DNA of 64,000 nucleotides from Hyphococcus sp. GTDB taxonomy: Bacteria; Pseudomonadota; Alphaproteobacteria; Caulobacterales; Parvularculaceae. The first letter of the stretch is position 1, and each line of letters opens with the position of its first letter. Shown here piece after piece: positions 54,371 to 63,805 of this stretch. The position numbers and the translations under genes are program-made. The DNA lies in NCBI GenBank assembly GCA_028281665.1, contig JANQJK010000016.1:186001-250000 (forward strand), written 5' to 3'. Below the pieces are notes generated by a model. It worked only from the letters and a program-made list of their open reading frames with translations, made no database searches and was not told the origin of the DNA.

Positions 54371-56503
54371 ATGACTGAATATGTTGAACGCGCGTCTTTG
54401 CGCGTCGCGAAGGAATTGGCCGACTTTGTCGAGAAGGAGGCGTTGCCCGGTCTTGCGGTCGAGGCCGGCGCATTCTGGCAGGGCGCCAGCGATCTCATCG
54501 AAACGTTTGCGCCTGAGAACAAAGCGCTTCTCGCCAAACGCGATAGATTGCAGCAGCAGATTGACGACTGGTGCGAGGCGCGAAAGGGCGCGGAGATTCC
54601 GGCGGACGAATACCAGGCCTTTCTGCGCGAAATCGGTTATCTTGTTGAGGAGCCGGCGCCCTTCGCGGTCGGAACGTCAAATGTCGATGACGAACTCGCC
54701 CGACTGGCCGGACCTCAGCTTGTTGTTCCGGTTCTTAACGCGCGCTATGCGTTGAACGCCGCCAACGCCCGGTGGGGCAGTCTTTACGATGCGCTTTATG
54801 GAACGGATGCGATTGCGCGCTCCGGGACAGAGAAGCCGGGATACGATCCGGCGCGCGGCGCCAAGGTCATCGCCAGGGCAAAAGCGTTTCTCGATGACGC
54901 GGTTCCGCTGGCCGCGGGGTCCCACGGGGACGCGACGGCCTATTCGGTGAAGGGCGGGGCGCTTCTCCCGGCGTTAGAGAACCCGGATGCCTTCGCCGGC
55001 CATGACGGACCGCCGGACGCCCCGACAGCTATTCTGCTGAAGCACAACAGTCTGCATATCGTCATCAATATTGACCGCAATCACCCGATCGGACGGGACG
55101 ATCCCGCCGGCGTTTCCGACATTACGATGGAAGCGGCCTTGTCCACGATCGTCGACCTTGAAGATTCCGTTGCGGCGGTGGATGCCGAGGACAAGACAAC
55201 GGCGTACCGAAACTGGCTCGGTCTGATGAAGGGCGATCTTACGGCGCGTTTCATGAAGGGCGGCGACACCGTTGATCGCGGCCTCAATGCCGACAGAACC
55301 TTCACGGCGCCGAGCAGCGACACGCTCTCGCTGAAAGGTCGATCGCTTTTGCTGGTGCGCAATGTCGGCCACCTGATGACGAACTCGGCGGTGATGATCG
55401 GCGACGCCGAAGCGCCGGAGGGCATCCTCGACGCGATTTTCACAAGCCTTATCTCCATGCATGATCTCGCCCGCAGCGGTGCGTTCTCGAACTCCGAAGC
55501 CGGCTCGATCTATATCGTCAAACCGAAAATGCATGGACCCGAAGAGTGCGCCTTCACGAACAGGCTGTTCGACGCTGTCGAGGATCTGCTCGGACTTGAG
55601 CGTCATACCGTCAAGGTTGGCGTCATGGACGAGGAACGCCGAACCTCTGCCAACCTCGCCGCCTGCATTGAAGCGGTCAAAGACCGCATCGTCTTTATCA
55701 ATACCGGCTTCCTCGACCGCACTGGCGATGAAATCCATACGTCCATGCGCGCCGGCGCCATGGTCCGCAAAAATGAAATGAAATCGACGGACTGGATTGG
55801 CGCCTATGAAGCGCGCAATGTGGCGATCGGTCTTCAGTGTGGGCTGTCCGGAAAGGCGCAGATCGGCAAGGGCATGTGGGCTGCGCCGGACCGCATGGCC
55901 GACATGCTGGAACAGAAAATCGGCCACCCGAAAACCGGCGCCAACACCGCCTGGGTGCCGAGCCCGACGGCGGCGGTTCTGCACGCGCTCCATTATCATC
56001 AGCTGGACGTGTTCGCCCGCCAGCAGGAAGTCGCGAAAGAACCGGTTCCCGGTCTCGAAAAGCTGCTGACCATTCCGCTCGCCGGCGGAACGAACTGGTC
56101 CGAACAGGAAGTGCGCGACGAACTCGATAACAACGCCCAAGGCATTCTCGGATATGTAGTGCGGTGGATCGATCAGGGCGTCGGTTGTTCGAAGGTGCCG
56201 GATATCAACGATATAGGCCTCATGGAAGACCGCGCGACCTTGCGCATCTCATCGCAACACATGGCGAACTGGCTTCTCCACGGCGTCTGCACTGAGGCGC
56301 AGATTGACGATGCGTTCCGGCGCATGGCGGAAAAGGTTGATTCTCAAAACGAGGGCGATCCCGATTACGTCCCGATGGCGCCGGGATTTGACGGGGTTGC
56401 TTACCGCGCCGCGCGCGCTCTCGTTTTTGAAGGGGTTGCGCAGCCGAGCGGTTACACCGAGCCGCTGCTGCACAAGCACCGTCTTGAGGCGAAGGCGCGC
56501 TGA
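54371..56503 (+). CDS. glcB: Malate synthase G
   Basis: 710 residues, near the usual 720 of the G isoform. TIM-barrel marks are [11 protein letters not shown], the Mg-site neighbourhood [48 protein letters not shown] and [18 protein letters not shown]; the late catalytic Asp region is NWLLHGV...QIDDAF. It condenses glyoxylate with acetyl-CoA to malate, completing the shunt begun by aceA. Same strand as aceA with a terminator between. Confidence 0.95.
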   Translation: MTEYVERASLRVAKELADFVEKEALPGLAVEAGAFWQGASDLIETFAPENKALLAKRDRLQQQIDDWCEARKGAEIPADEYQAFLREIGYLVEEPAPFAVGTSNVDDELARLAGPQLVVPVLNARYALNAANARWGSLYDALYGTDAIARSGTEKPGYDPARGAKVIARAKAFLDDAVPLAAGSHGDATAYSVKGGALLPALENPDAFAGHDGPPDAPTAILLKHNSLHIVINIDRNHPIGRDDPAGVSDITMEAALSTIVDLEDSVAAVDAEDKTTAYRNWLGLMKGDLTARFMKGGDTVDRGLNADRTFTAPSSDTLSLKGRSLLLVRNVGHLMTNSAVMIGDAEAPEGILDAIFTSLISMHDLARSGAFSNSEAGSIYIVKPKMHGPEECAFTNRLFDAVEDLLGLERHTVKVGVMDEERRTSANLAACIEAVKDRIVFINTGFLDRTGDEIHTSMRAGAMVRKNEMKSTDWIGAYEARNVAIGLQCGLSGKAQIGKGMWAAPDRMADMLEQKIGHPKTGANTAWVPSPTAAVLHALHYHQLDVFARQQEVAKEPVPGLEKLLTIPLAGGTNWSEQEVRDELDNNAQGILGYVVRWIDQGVGCSKVPDINDIGLMEDRATLRISSQHMANWLLHGVCTEAQIDDAFRRMAEKVDSQNEGDPDYVPMAPGFDGVAYRAARALVFEGVAQPSGYTEPLLHKHRLEAKAR

Positions 56504-56566
56504 CGGTTGAATCGCGCCGTCGCACGTCGATATGATGCTTTGGAGCAAACCGGAGCAGGACGGCCC

Positions 56567-56875
56567 ATGACCCATTTGAGCGAGCAGGAACAGGAAAAAC
56601 TCGATGCGGCCGTCATGCGACGCCTGATCGACCATCTGGACTCAAACAAGGACGCTCAGAACATCGATCTGATGATTCTCGCCGGCTTCTGCCGCAACTG
56701 TCTTGGCAAGTGGTACAAGGCGGCGGCTGACGAACTCGGCCTTGATGTTTCCGACAACGAGGCGCGCGAACGCATCTACGGCATGCCCTACGACGAGTGG
56801 AAAGAAAAATACCAGACGCCAGCGACGCCGGAACAGCTCGCGGCAATGGAAGCGCGCGCCCAGGCTGGTAAATAA
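56567..56875 (+). CDS. DUF1244 family protein
   Basis: 102 residues. The sequence AAVMRRLIDHLDSNKDAQN, LMILAGFCRNCLGKWY and MPYDEWKEKYQTPAT is the DUF1244 pattern, a small helical protein with two conserved Cys (CRNC). Function unknown. ATG 56567 has AGGA upstream. It ends 75 bases before moaA; co-transcription is possible. Confidence 0.82.
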   Translation: MTHLSEQEQEKLDAAVMRRLIDHLDSNKDAQNIDLMILAGFCRNCLGKWYKAAADELGLDVSDNEARERIYGMPYDEWKEKYQTPATPEQLAAMEARAQAGK

Positions 56876-56880
56876 GGCTG

Positions 56881-56950
56881 GGAAATAAAGGAGACTACAA
56901 GCCCGGTACGAGCGATAGCCTGCGCTCTCCTAGCGTGGTAGACCAACGCC
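56881..56950 (+). promoter_or_regulatory. Foldable leader directly upstream of moaA
   Basis: AGGAGA (56889-56894) is complementary to TCTCCT about 36 bases on, with GAGC/GCTC able to pair inside. A second hairpin, GCGTGG-TAGA-CCAACGC (one bulged A), ends 2 bases before the ATG. The AAGGAGA is too far from the ATG to serve it directly. The structure could control moaA translation. It does not match the known Moco RNA motif as I remember it. Confidence 0.4.
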
Positions 56951-57955
56951 ATGAGTGACAATGCACTGACCGACAGCTTTGGGCGTCAAATCACCTATCT
57001 GCGGCTTTCCGTAACGGATCGCTGCGATCTGCGATGCCGTTATTGCATGGCGGAACACATGACGTTTCTGCCGAAGCGCGATGTTCTGAGCCTCGAAGAA
57101 CTCGAATCCGTCGCCGGGGCCTTTATCGATCGCGGCGTTCGTAAAATCCGGATCACCGGGGGCGAACCCCTGGTCAGACGGGATATTGCGACGTTGCTGG
57201 CGCGGCTGTCGCGGCGTCTCAAAAGCGGTGACCTTGATGAGTTAACGCTTACGACAAACGGAACGCAGCTTGTTCACCATGCTGACGTTTTGCGTGAACT
57301 CGGCGTCAAGCGGATCAATGTGTCGCTGGACACGCTCGACGATAAAAAGTTCGAACGCCTCACTCGGCGAAACGTTCTCTCAAAGGTTTTGCGGGGGCTT
57401 GATGCGGCGCAATCGGCCGGGCTGAAAATCAAGATCAACGTCGTGGCGTTGAAGGGCGTGAACGATCAGGAACTTCCATCGCTCATTGAATGGGCTCATG
57501 GCCGCGGCATGGACGTGACGCTTATCGAGGTCATGCCCCTCGGCGAGATCGACGAAGACCGGACGGATCAGTATTTGCCGCTGACGGCGGTGCGCGACGC
57601 CCTTGAGACGCAGTGGACGCTGACGCCAATGACCATGCGCACAGGCGGCCCTTCGAGATATGTTCGTGTTGAAGAAACCGGCGGCGTCCTCGGTTTCATC
57701 ACGCCGCTGACACAGAATTTCTGCGAAGGCTGCAATCGCGTTCGGGTCACCTGCACCGGACGGATTTATACCTGCCTTGGCCATGATGATTTCATCGATC
57801 TGCGCGCCGCTCTGCGCGGCCCGGCGCCGGAGGCTGCGTTGGCGACGGCGCTCGATCGCGCAATGGCGACGAAACCTGAACGCCATGGGTTTCAAATCAA
57901 GACGCCGGGCGCGGCGCCGGCGGTGGCGCGTCATATGTCTGTAACGGGCGGCTGA
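56951..57955 (+). CDS. moaA: GTP 3',8-cyclase MoaA
   Basis: 334 residues, radical SAM. The N-terminal cluster motif CDLRCRYC uses C25, C29 and C32; the second [4Fe-4S] site is in [19 protein letters not shown]; the protein ends in the required [17 protein letters not shown] binds SAM. It rearranges GTP to cyclic dehydro-GTP, the first step of molybdenum cofactor synthesis, with MoaC. First gene of a compact seven-gene operon. Confidence 0.96.
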   Translation: MSDNALTDSFGRQITYLRLSVTDRCDLRCRYCMAEHMTFLPKRDVLSLEELESVAGAFIDRGVRKIRITGGEPLVRRDIATLLARLSRRLKSGDLDELTLTTNGTQLVHHADVLRELGVKRINVSLDTLDDKKFERLTRRNVLSKVLRGLDAAQSAGLKIKINVVALKGVNDQELPSLIEWAHGRGMDVTLIEVMPLGEIDEDRTDQYLPLTAVRDALETQWTLTPMTMRTGGPSRYVRVEETGGVLGFITPLTQNFCEGCNRVRVTCTGRIYTCLGHDDFIDLRAALRGPAPEAALATALDRAMATKPERHGFQIKTPGAAPAVARHMSVTGG

Positions 57956-57956
57956 C

Positions 57957-58205
57957 ATGGCGCGTCTCATGTTTTTCGGAAAGCTCGGCGATATTGCGCA
58001 GGCCCGCTCGCGGGAGTTTCCCCTGGGTAATGCGGAAACGGTGTCTGCGTTGAAAGCGGCGATTGCCGGAAGCGACGAAGCGCTCGGCGCGGCGCTTGCG
58101 GATCCGTCGGTGCGTTGCATCGTCAATGAGGTGCTGACCCAAGGAGACGCCGCAATCTCGGACAAGGACGAGATCGCATTTATCCCGCCCGTTAGCGGCG
58201 GTTAG
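57957..58205 (+). CDS. moaD: Molybdopterin synthase sulfur carrier subunit MoaD
   Basis: 82 residues, ubiquitin-like fold ending FIPPVSGG; the C-terminal GG is thiocarboxylated and delivers sulfur to precursor Z. Starts 1 base after the moaA stop. No moeB is visible in the window; the activating enzyme must be encoded elsewhere. Confidence 0.92.
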   Translation: MARLMFFGKLGDIAQARSREFPLGNAETVSALKAAIAGSDEALGAALADPSVRCIVNEVLTQGDAAISDKDEIAFIPPVSGG

Positions 58206-58209
58206 TCCT

Positions 58210-58665
58210 GTGGTCAGAGTTTTGGAAACGCCCTTCGATCTGAATGCGGAAATCGCCGCATTCAATGATCGCGCCGGCGCCCCCGGCGCCGTTGTGACAT
58301 TCTCAGGCGTCGTGCGCGGACAGGCTGGCGAAAACGCCGTCACGGCGCTGGAACTGGATCATTTCCCCGGCGTGACCGAACGCTCGATTACCGAGATAGA
58401 AGCCGAAGCGCGTGCGCGGTGGCCCGTATCAGATATTGAAATCATCCACCGTGTTGGGCGCCTTGGGCCAGAGGAGCCGATCGTTCTTGTTTGTGTTGCA
58501 GCGGCCCATCGCCGGGAAGCCTTCGAGGCGGCGGATTTTTTGATGGACTATCTGAAAACAAAGGCCATGTTCTGGAAGAAGGAACATCGCGCCGACGGAG
58601 CGACATGGATCGAGCCCCGTGCGGAAGACTACAAAGATGCGGCGCGATGGGAAGAAAGCGGTTAA
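58210..58665 (+). CDS. moaE: Molybdopterin synthase catalytic subunit MoaE
   Basis: 151 residues. Marks are GAVVTFSGVVRG, LELDHFPGVTERSI, IIHRVGRLGPEEPIV and the lysine-bearing YLKTKAMFWKKEH. It forms the MoaD2E2 complex that inserts two sulfurs into cyclic pyranopterin. Starts on GTG, 4 bases after moaD. Confidence 0.94.
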   Translation: MVRVLETPFDLNAEIAAFNDRAGAPGAVVTFSGVVRGQAGENAVTALELDHFPGVTERSITEIEAEARARWPVSDIEIIHRVGRLGPEEPIVLVCVAAAHRREAFEAADFLMDYLKTKAMFWKKEHRADGATWIEPRAEDYKDAARWEESG

Positions 58666-59196
58666 ATGGGAAAGCGCAAGGACAACGCAGAATTCAAACC
58701 GGTCAGGATCGCGATCCTCACTGTATCCGATACCCGCGATGCGTCCACCGACACGTCCGGCGATATCCTTGCGGCGCGCATCGCCGACGCGGATCACGAG
58801 CTGGCAGGGCGTATGATCGTGCGCGACGACATTGCGAAGATCCGAGAAACGGTCACCGCGTGGATTGACGATCCGGAAGTCGATGTTGTGATCACCACGG
58901 GCGGCACGGGGCTGACCGGGCGCGACGTCACCGTGGAAGCAGTAACGCCGCTATTTGAAAAAACCATCGACGGGTTTTCGGTCATATTTCACAAGGTGAG
59001 CTACGAAAGCATCGGCTTGTCGACCCTTCAGTCTCGCGCGACCGCGGGGCTTGCGCGCGGCACGTTTGTTTTCGCACTGCCGGGGTCGAACGGCGCGGTG
59101 AAAGATGGTTGGGACAAGGTTATCTCCCATCAGCTTGATGCTCGTTACGGGCCCTGCAACCTTGTCGAATTGATGCCGCGCCTCATGGAACAATAA
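58666..59196 (+). CDS. moaB: Molybdenum cofactor biosynthesis protein MoaB
   Basis: 176 residues, MogA/MoaB fold: ILTVSDTRDASTDTSGDIL, the binding loop VVITTGGTGLTGRDVTVEA and ALPGSNGAVKDGWD. It adenylylates molybdopterin, or in some species is redundant with MogA. The ATG directly follows the moaE stop. Confidence 0.93.
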   Translation: MGKRKDNAEFKPVRIAILTVSDTRDASTDTSGDILAARIADADHELAGRMIVRDDIAKIRETVTAWIDDPEVDVVITTGGTGLTGRDVTVEAVTPLFEKTIDGFSVIFHKVSYESIGLSTLQSRATAGLARGTFVFALPGSNGAVKDGWDKVISHQLDARYGPCNLVELMPRLMEQ

Positions 59197-59676
59197 ATGT
59201 CCGATTTGACCCACTTCGACAAAGACGGTCGCGCGCACATGGTCGACGTGTCCTCGAAGGCCGAAACCGCGCGCCGCGCCGTCGCCGAAGGGCGCGTTGT
59301 GTTTTCGAAGGAAACTTACGCAGCCGTGCGCGAAGGCGACGTGAAAAAGGGCGACATTGGCGCGATAGCGGAGCTGGCGGGCATCATGGGGGCCAAGCGC
59401 ACCAGCGACCTGATCCCGCTGTGCCACCCGCTGCCGATCGACAAGATCAGCCTGCGTATCGAGCCTGACGATGCCGTGGGCGCATTCGTCGTGACCGCGG
59501 ACGTCAAAACGTCGGGCAAGACCGGCGTTGAGATGGAAGCGCTGACGGCGGTCAGCGTCGCCTGCCTCACCATCTACGACATGGCCAAAGCGATCGATAA
59601 GGCGATTACCATCGAGCGCATCTGCCTAGTTGAAAAATCCGGCGGCAAGTCGGGCGATTATCGGCGAACAGTTTAG
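59197..59676 (+). CDS. moaC: Cyclic pyranopterin monophosphate synthase MoaC
   Basis: 159 residues. The start [19 protein letters not shown], the catalytic segment [38 protein letters not shown] and the C-terminal [10 protein letters not shown] identify MoaC, which converts the MoaA product to cPMP. No gap after moaB. Confidence 0.96.
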   Translation: MSDLTHFDKDGRAHMVDVSSKAETARRAVAEGRVVFSKETYAAVREGDVKKGDIGAIAELAGIMGAKRTSDLIPLCHPLPIDKISLRIEPDDAVGAFVVTADVKTSGKTGVEMEALTAVSVACLTIYDMAKAIDKAITIERICLVEKSGGKSGDYRRTV

Positions 59677-59679
59677 ATC

Positions 59680-60855
59680 ATGATCAGCGTCGCCGAAGCG
59701 CTTGCGATTATCCTGAACGGTGTCGATGCTTTAGACGCCGAACTTGTCGCGCTTGAAGACTGCGCGGGCCGCATCGCTGCGCGCGATGTCAAGGCGCGGA
59801 TAACCCAGCCGCCATTCGCCGCCTCGGCCATGGACGGCTACGCTGCGCGCTTCGATGACGCAAAAAAAGGCGCCACGCTGCGTGTTATTGGCGAAGCGCC
59901 GGCGGGCGCCCCGTTTGAGAGACCGATCGGGGCGGGGGAGGCGGTGCGGATCTTTACGGGCGCCTGCGTGCCCGACGGCGCCGATCACATTATTATTCAG
60001 GAAGATGTTTCGCGGGACGGCGATGCAATTGTCGTTAAAGAAGCGCAATCGGCGCCGCGCCACATTCGCGCCGCCGGCATTGATTTTCTTGAAGGGAAAA
60101 TCCTTGCGGAAAACGGCGAGGTTTTGAACGAAGTGCACGGCGCCTTGTTTGCGGCGGCGAATATCGATCGGGTTCCCGTCTATCGCCGCCCGCGCGTTGC
60201 GATCTTTTCGAATGGCGACGAATTGATGGAGCCGGGCGGCGATCTGAAGCCCGGTCAGATCATCAATTCCAATCATTACGCACTGTCGGCGCTCGTAAAA
60301 AGCTGGGGCGGCGAGGCGAGCTATCTCGGCTGCGCGCGCGATACGGAAGCGGACATTGTTACCAAGTTTGAAGAGGCGCGCGGGACCGATGTCATCGTAC
60401 CTGTCGGCGGCGCTTCGGTGGGCGACTATGATTTCGTGAAAACTGCATTTCTCAACTGCGGCGGTGAAATCGCGTTCGAAAAAGTCGCCGTGCGTCCGGG
60501 CAAACCCACATGGTTCGGCCGACTGGGCGACGCGCGCATTGTCGGCCTGCCGGGCAATCCGGCGTCGGCTATTGTCACGGCGACGCTGTTCGTCCGCCCC
60601 CTTGTCGCCGCGCTTGGCGGGCGCGACCGGGAAGCGTTGGAAAGCGCGGCGCCAATGGCGGCGCCCGTTCCCGCAAATGGCGGCCGCGAGGCGTATCTGC
60701 GCGCGACATTCGACGGCGACAAGCTCACGCCCGCGTCAAACCAGGACAGCTCGTTATTGCGTCCGTTTGCCGAGGCCAATGCGCTGATCAGGCGCCCGCC
60801 ACATGCAGACCCGTTGAACGTTGGCGACACGGCCCGTTTCGTCAGGTTGCGGTGA
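59680..60855 (+). CDS. moeA: Molybdopterin molybdenumtransferase MoeA
   Basis: 391 residues in the four-domain layout. FAASAMDGYAARF, FTGACVPDGADHIIIQEDV, VAIFSNGDELMEPGGDLKPG, VGGASVGDYDFVK and VGLPGNPASAI are the standard motifs. It inserts molybdate into adenylylated molybdopterin. Its TGA overlaps the mobA ATG. Confidence 0.95.
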   Translation: MISVAEALAIILNGVDALDAELVALEDCAGRIAARDVKARITQPPFAASAMDGYAARFDDAKKGATLRVIGEAPAGAPFERPIGAGEAVRIFTGACVPDGADHIIIQEDVSRDGDAIVVKEAQSAPRHIRAAGIDFLEGKILAENGEVLNEVHGALFAAANIDRVPVYRRPRVAIFSNGDELMEPGGDLKPGQIINSNHYALSALVKSWGGEASYLGCARDTEADIVTKFEEARGTDVIVPVGGASVGDYDFVKTAFLNCGGEIAFEKVAVRPGKPTWFGRLGDARIVGLPGNPASAIVTATLFVRPLVAALGGRDREALESAAPMAAPVPANGGREAYLRATFDGDKLTPASNQDSSLLRPFAEANALIRRPPHADPLNVGDTARFVRLR

Positions 60856-61442
60856 TGGACCGCGCGCCGTTAGCGGGCGTTATCCTGGCCGGCGGCGGCG
60901 CCCGGCGCCTTGGGGGCGTCGACAAAGGCGCGGCGTTGGTGGCGGGCAAGCGACTCTTCGATCATGTTTATGAACGGTTGGCGCCCCAGGTTGATCGCGT
61001 GCTTGTCGCCGGGCCCAATGATTATGGCGTGGACGCCGTTGCGACGCCGGATCGGCCGGACGGGCCAAGGGGGCCGGCCGCCGGCCTCTTTGCGGCGCTG
61101 CACTGGCTGAGTGCGAATGCGCCCGACGTTTGCGCTTTTGTTACGGCGCCGGTCGATGCGCCCCTGTTGCCGCGAGACTTTGTGGGCCGTTTGCACGAGG
61201 CGCCGTCGTCAGCCATCGTCCGTTGCGGCGGACGCCGTCACCCGACATTTGCACGTTGGGAAACGGGCGCGCTTTCCGCGTATTTTCAATCAGCTGAGTG
61301 CGGAGAAGCGCCGGCGCTTCATGAGATCGCCGCGGGGCTCAATGCGCGCGACGCGGCGTTCGATGACGACGCCGCTTTCTTTAACGTGAATACGCCGGAA
61401 GATGTTGCCAAGGCGGAAGCGCTGATTGCTTCGCGCGGATAG
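60855..61442 (+). CDS. mobA: Molybdenum cofactor guanylyltransferase MobA
   Basis: 195 residues. The nucleotide-binding signature is GVILAGGGARRLGGVDKGA, followed by TPDRPDGPRGPAAGL and FVTAPVDAPLLP. It attaches GMP to Moco, giving the bis-MGD form used by DMSO-reductase-family enzymes. ATG 60855 overlaps the moeA stop; longer in-frame starts inside moeA are not credible. Last gene of the operon; it converges with the deaminase gene. Confidence 0.9.
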   Translation: MDRAPLAGVILAGGGARRLGGVDKGAALVAGKRLFDHVYERLAPQVDRVLVAGPNDYGVDAVATPDRPDGPRGPAAGLFAALHWLSANAPDVCAFVTAPVDAPLLPRDFVGRLHEAPSSAIVRCGGRRHPTFARWETGALSAYFQSAECGEAPALHEIAAGLNARDAAFDDDAAFFNVNTPEDVAKAEALIASRG

Positions 61443-61448
61443 AAGACG

Positions 61449-61895
61449 TCACTCCATGATGTCTTCGTTCCACAGGGCCGGCTTCTCTGCGATAAACGCG
61501 GCCATCTGTTCGATTGAAGGCTTGTGCGCGGCGTCGATCACATCAACGCCGCGTTCGCGCAGAAACGCTTCATTGCCGCCGAATGTCTCCGTATCGTTGA
61601 TGACAAGGCGCGGTATCTTGAACTGAACGATCGTGCCCGAGCACATCATGCAGGGGCTGAGCGATGTATAGAGCGTCGTGTCCTTGTAGGTCTTTTGCCG
61701 GCCCGCATTCCTCAGCGCATCCATCTCGCCATGGGCGATCGGGTCGCCTTTCTGTACGCGCTGATTATGGCCGACGCCGAGAATGGCGTCGCCGCGCGCG
61801 AGAACGGAACCGATGGGCAACCCGCCCGCGTCGGCGCTGATCTTCGCCTGAAGATAGGCCAGCTCAATCATCTCGCGGTCAAAATCCGTCAGCAT
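61449..61895 (-). CDS. Nucleoside/cytosine deaminase, yeast FCY1-like
   Basis: 148 residues of the CMP/dCMP deaminase fold. The zinc and proton-shuttle motifs are IAHGEMDAL (His, Glu) and LSPCMMCSG (two Cys). The C-terminus (AAFIAEKPALWNEDIME) resembles the end of yeast cytosine deaminase FCY1, more than tRNA-adenosine or guanine deaminases. It would turn cytosine to uracil. The divergent neighbour is upp, which converts uracil to UMP, supporting a pyrimidine salvage role; a guanine deaminase is the alternative. Confidence 0.82.
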   Translation of the reverse strand: MLTDFDREMIELAYLQAKISADAGGLPIGSVLARGDAILGVGHNQRVQKGDPIAHGEMDALRNAGRQKTYKDTTLYTSLSPCMMCSGTIVQFKIPRLVINDTETFGGNEAFLRERGVDVIDAAHKPSIEQMAAFIAEKPALWNEDIME

Positions 61896-61973
61896 GCGTA
61901 ATTCCGTAAGTCGGTGCGATGGACAGCGGCTGCGCCATCGCCGATAAACCGGTGCGCCAGACTAGGGTCTCTT

Positions 61974-62612
61974 ATGACAGCCGACAATCTCACGCTCGTC
62001 GAGCATCCGTTGATCCAGCACAAGCTGACGATCCTGCGCAATCGGGAGACGCCGACGGCCCAGTTTCGGCAGGTCTTTCGGGAAATCGCGTTCGTGCTCG
62101 GCTGCGAGGCGACGCGGGATCTGGCTCTCGGGCAGGTGGAGATCGACACGCCGCTGGAGCGGGGGGCCTTCCCGTATCTCGAAGGCAAGAAGCTTTGTTT
62201 CGTGTCGATTCTGCGGGCCGGCAACGGATTTCTCGATGGGCTCCTGGATCTCGTCCCGTCCGCCCGCGTCGGCCATATCGGGATTGAGCGCGACGAGGCG
62301 ACCCTTGAGCCGAGGCCCTACTATTTCAAGACGCCGGATAATCTGGGCGAGCGTCAGGTCATTTTGCTCGATCCCATGCTCGCCACCGGCGGGACCGCCA
62401 TAGAGGCCGCCGCCGAACTCAAGAAAGCAGGCGCGGGCAGGATTAAATTCCTGTGCCTCGTTGCAGCTCCGGAAGGGGTATCCGCGTTCTCCGAGGCTCA
62501 CCCTGACATTCCGATTATCGCGGCGGCCCTCGATCAGCGGCTCAATGATGTCGGGTACATACTTCCCGGCCTTGGCGACGCCGGGGATCGAATTTACGGC
62601 ACAAAAGGCTGA
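61974..62612 (+). CDS. upp: Uracil phosphoribosyltransferase
   Basis: 212 residues. Marks are HPLIQHKLTILRNRETPTAQFR, FVSILRAGNGFLDGLLDLVP, the PRPP loop LLDPMLATGGTA and the uracil site ALDQRLNDVGYILPGLGDAGD. Makes UMP from uracil and PRPP. It is divergent from the cytosine deaminase gene, the two starts being 78 bases apart, so one regulatory region serves a two-step cytosine salvage route. Confidence 0.95.
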   Translation: MTADNLTLVEHPLIQHKLTILRNRETPTAQFRQVFREIAFVLGCEATRDLALGQVEIDTPLERGAFPYLEGKKLCFVSILRAGNGFLDGLLDLVPSARVGHIGIERDEATLEPRPYYFKTPDNLGERQVILLDPMLATGGTAIEAAAELKKAGAGRIKFLCLVAAPEGVSAFSEAHPDIPIIAAALDQRLNDVGYILPGLGDAGDRIYGTKG

Positions 62613-62767
62613 ATTTCGGGCATTTTTTGCCAAATCGCGGCGATTCCGCGCTGGGATTGCCTATTCCAATTCTGCTCGCCAGGCGCTATTTTCTGTCGCT
62701 TATTGCCGGCCCCGTAGCATCGCCGTTCCGCGAAATCCGGCCCGCGTTTCAGGAAAGAGAATTCGCC

Positions 62768-63793
62768 TTGAATATGGCCGTCACTCCGCCGTTCGACCTC
62801 AACACCCACGCGCTGAAATATGCGCCGGAATACGGGGAGCATGATTTTTCCGACCATCTGCCCATGGCCGTGACGGCCTTGCGCGAACTGGGCGCCTCGC
62901 CGGAGCGGGTGGAGGCGTTCGCCAAGACCTATCGCAAGAAGCTGAAGCGGAAAAAAGTCGGGAAATCAACGATCGACGGGCTTCTCCTTTCCGCGCGTCT
63001 CGGCGACCCTACTGTCTATCCGGCGGCGCTCAACTACTTCCTGCACTCGATTGAGAGCGAAGGGCGCGCGCAGACGCTGGGCGAGCATCTGCCGGAATTG
63101 ACCGGCGCCATCGCAGCGGCGGCGTTCCACGGCGTGATCCGTGTGTCTTTCGGGCTGATCGCCAATAATGATGTCGAAATCGCCGCCGGGCTCGCTTACT
63201 GGCACGCTCATGCGACGCCGGTCAAATTCGCCCGGTCTATCGGCGCCGCCAATAATGACGCTCAGACGCTGCTCGACGACATAACCACAACCTTCGCCAA
63301 GCATCGGCGCAAACTGAAACTGGATCAGCCGACGATTTCCGAGCGCATCGCCGAGATCGTTTCCAGCCCCCAGATGGGCGCCGTTCTGACCCGCGCCGCG
63401 GCGGCGGACGTTCCGTTCGAGCAGATCGCCGCGACCGCCCTGCGGATCTACATCGCGTCGCTGGATTTCACCGCACTGCATTGCGTAACGGGCGTGCATG
63501 CGACCCGCGTTCTTGCCGAGCATGTGGTGATGGACGATCGGCAACTGCGCAAAGCGCTGTGGTCGAGCCTGCTTGCGGCCTATGCATCCATTGGCGCGCC
63601 GGCTCTGGAGCCCCTGGCGCCGCCGCCGACGGGTGCGCCCGATTGGCACGTGATTGCGTCCGCGGCGCAGTCGTCGGACGACGAGCACGACATCAAATTC
63701 GCCTATTCCTGTCAGGAAGAAGCCCGCCATTACGGTCGGGACGCCCATTACCGCTTCGCGGCGGCCAAGCGGCTGGGATTGATCCGGGGGTAG
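62768..63793 (+). CDS. Questin-oxidase-family (DUF4243) protein
   Basis: About 341 residues. The pattern HDFSDHLPMAVTALRELGAS, then helical sequence with FHGVIRVSFGLIANND and ALHCVTGVHATRVL, fits the questin oxidase-like family, helical proteins with conserved His (HDF, HGVI, HCVTG, HA) suggestive of a metal or flavin site. Fungal members do Baeyer-Villiger-type oxidations; the bacterial role is unknown. TTG 62768 is favoured by an AGGAAAGAG site 8 bases upstream; ATG 62774 is two codons later. Confidence 0.7.
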   Translation: MNMAVTPPFDLNTHALKYAPEYGEHDFSDHLPMAVTALRELGASPERVEAFAKTYRKKLKRKKVGKSTIDGLLLSARLGDPTVYPAALNYFLHSIESEGRAQTLGEHLPELTGAIAAAAFHGVIRVSFGLIANNDVEIAAGLAYWHAHATPVKFARSIGAANNDAQTLLDDITTTFAKHRRKLKLDQPTISERIAEIVSSPQMGAVLTRAAAADVPFEQIAATALRIYIASLDFTALHCVTGVHATRVLAEHVVMDDRQLRKALWSSLLAAYASIGAPALEPLAPPPTGAPDWHVIASAAQSSDDEHDIKFAYSCQEEARHYGRDAHYRFAAAKRLGLIRG

Positions 63794-63805
63794 GCGCGCA
63801 GCCGG

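Noticed and set aside
56876-56950. Molybdenum cofactor (Moco) riboswitch upstream of moaA
   Set aside because: The leader is too short and lacks the conserved blocks I remember for that motif; kept only as an unclassified structured leader.
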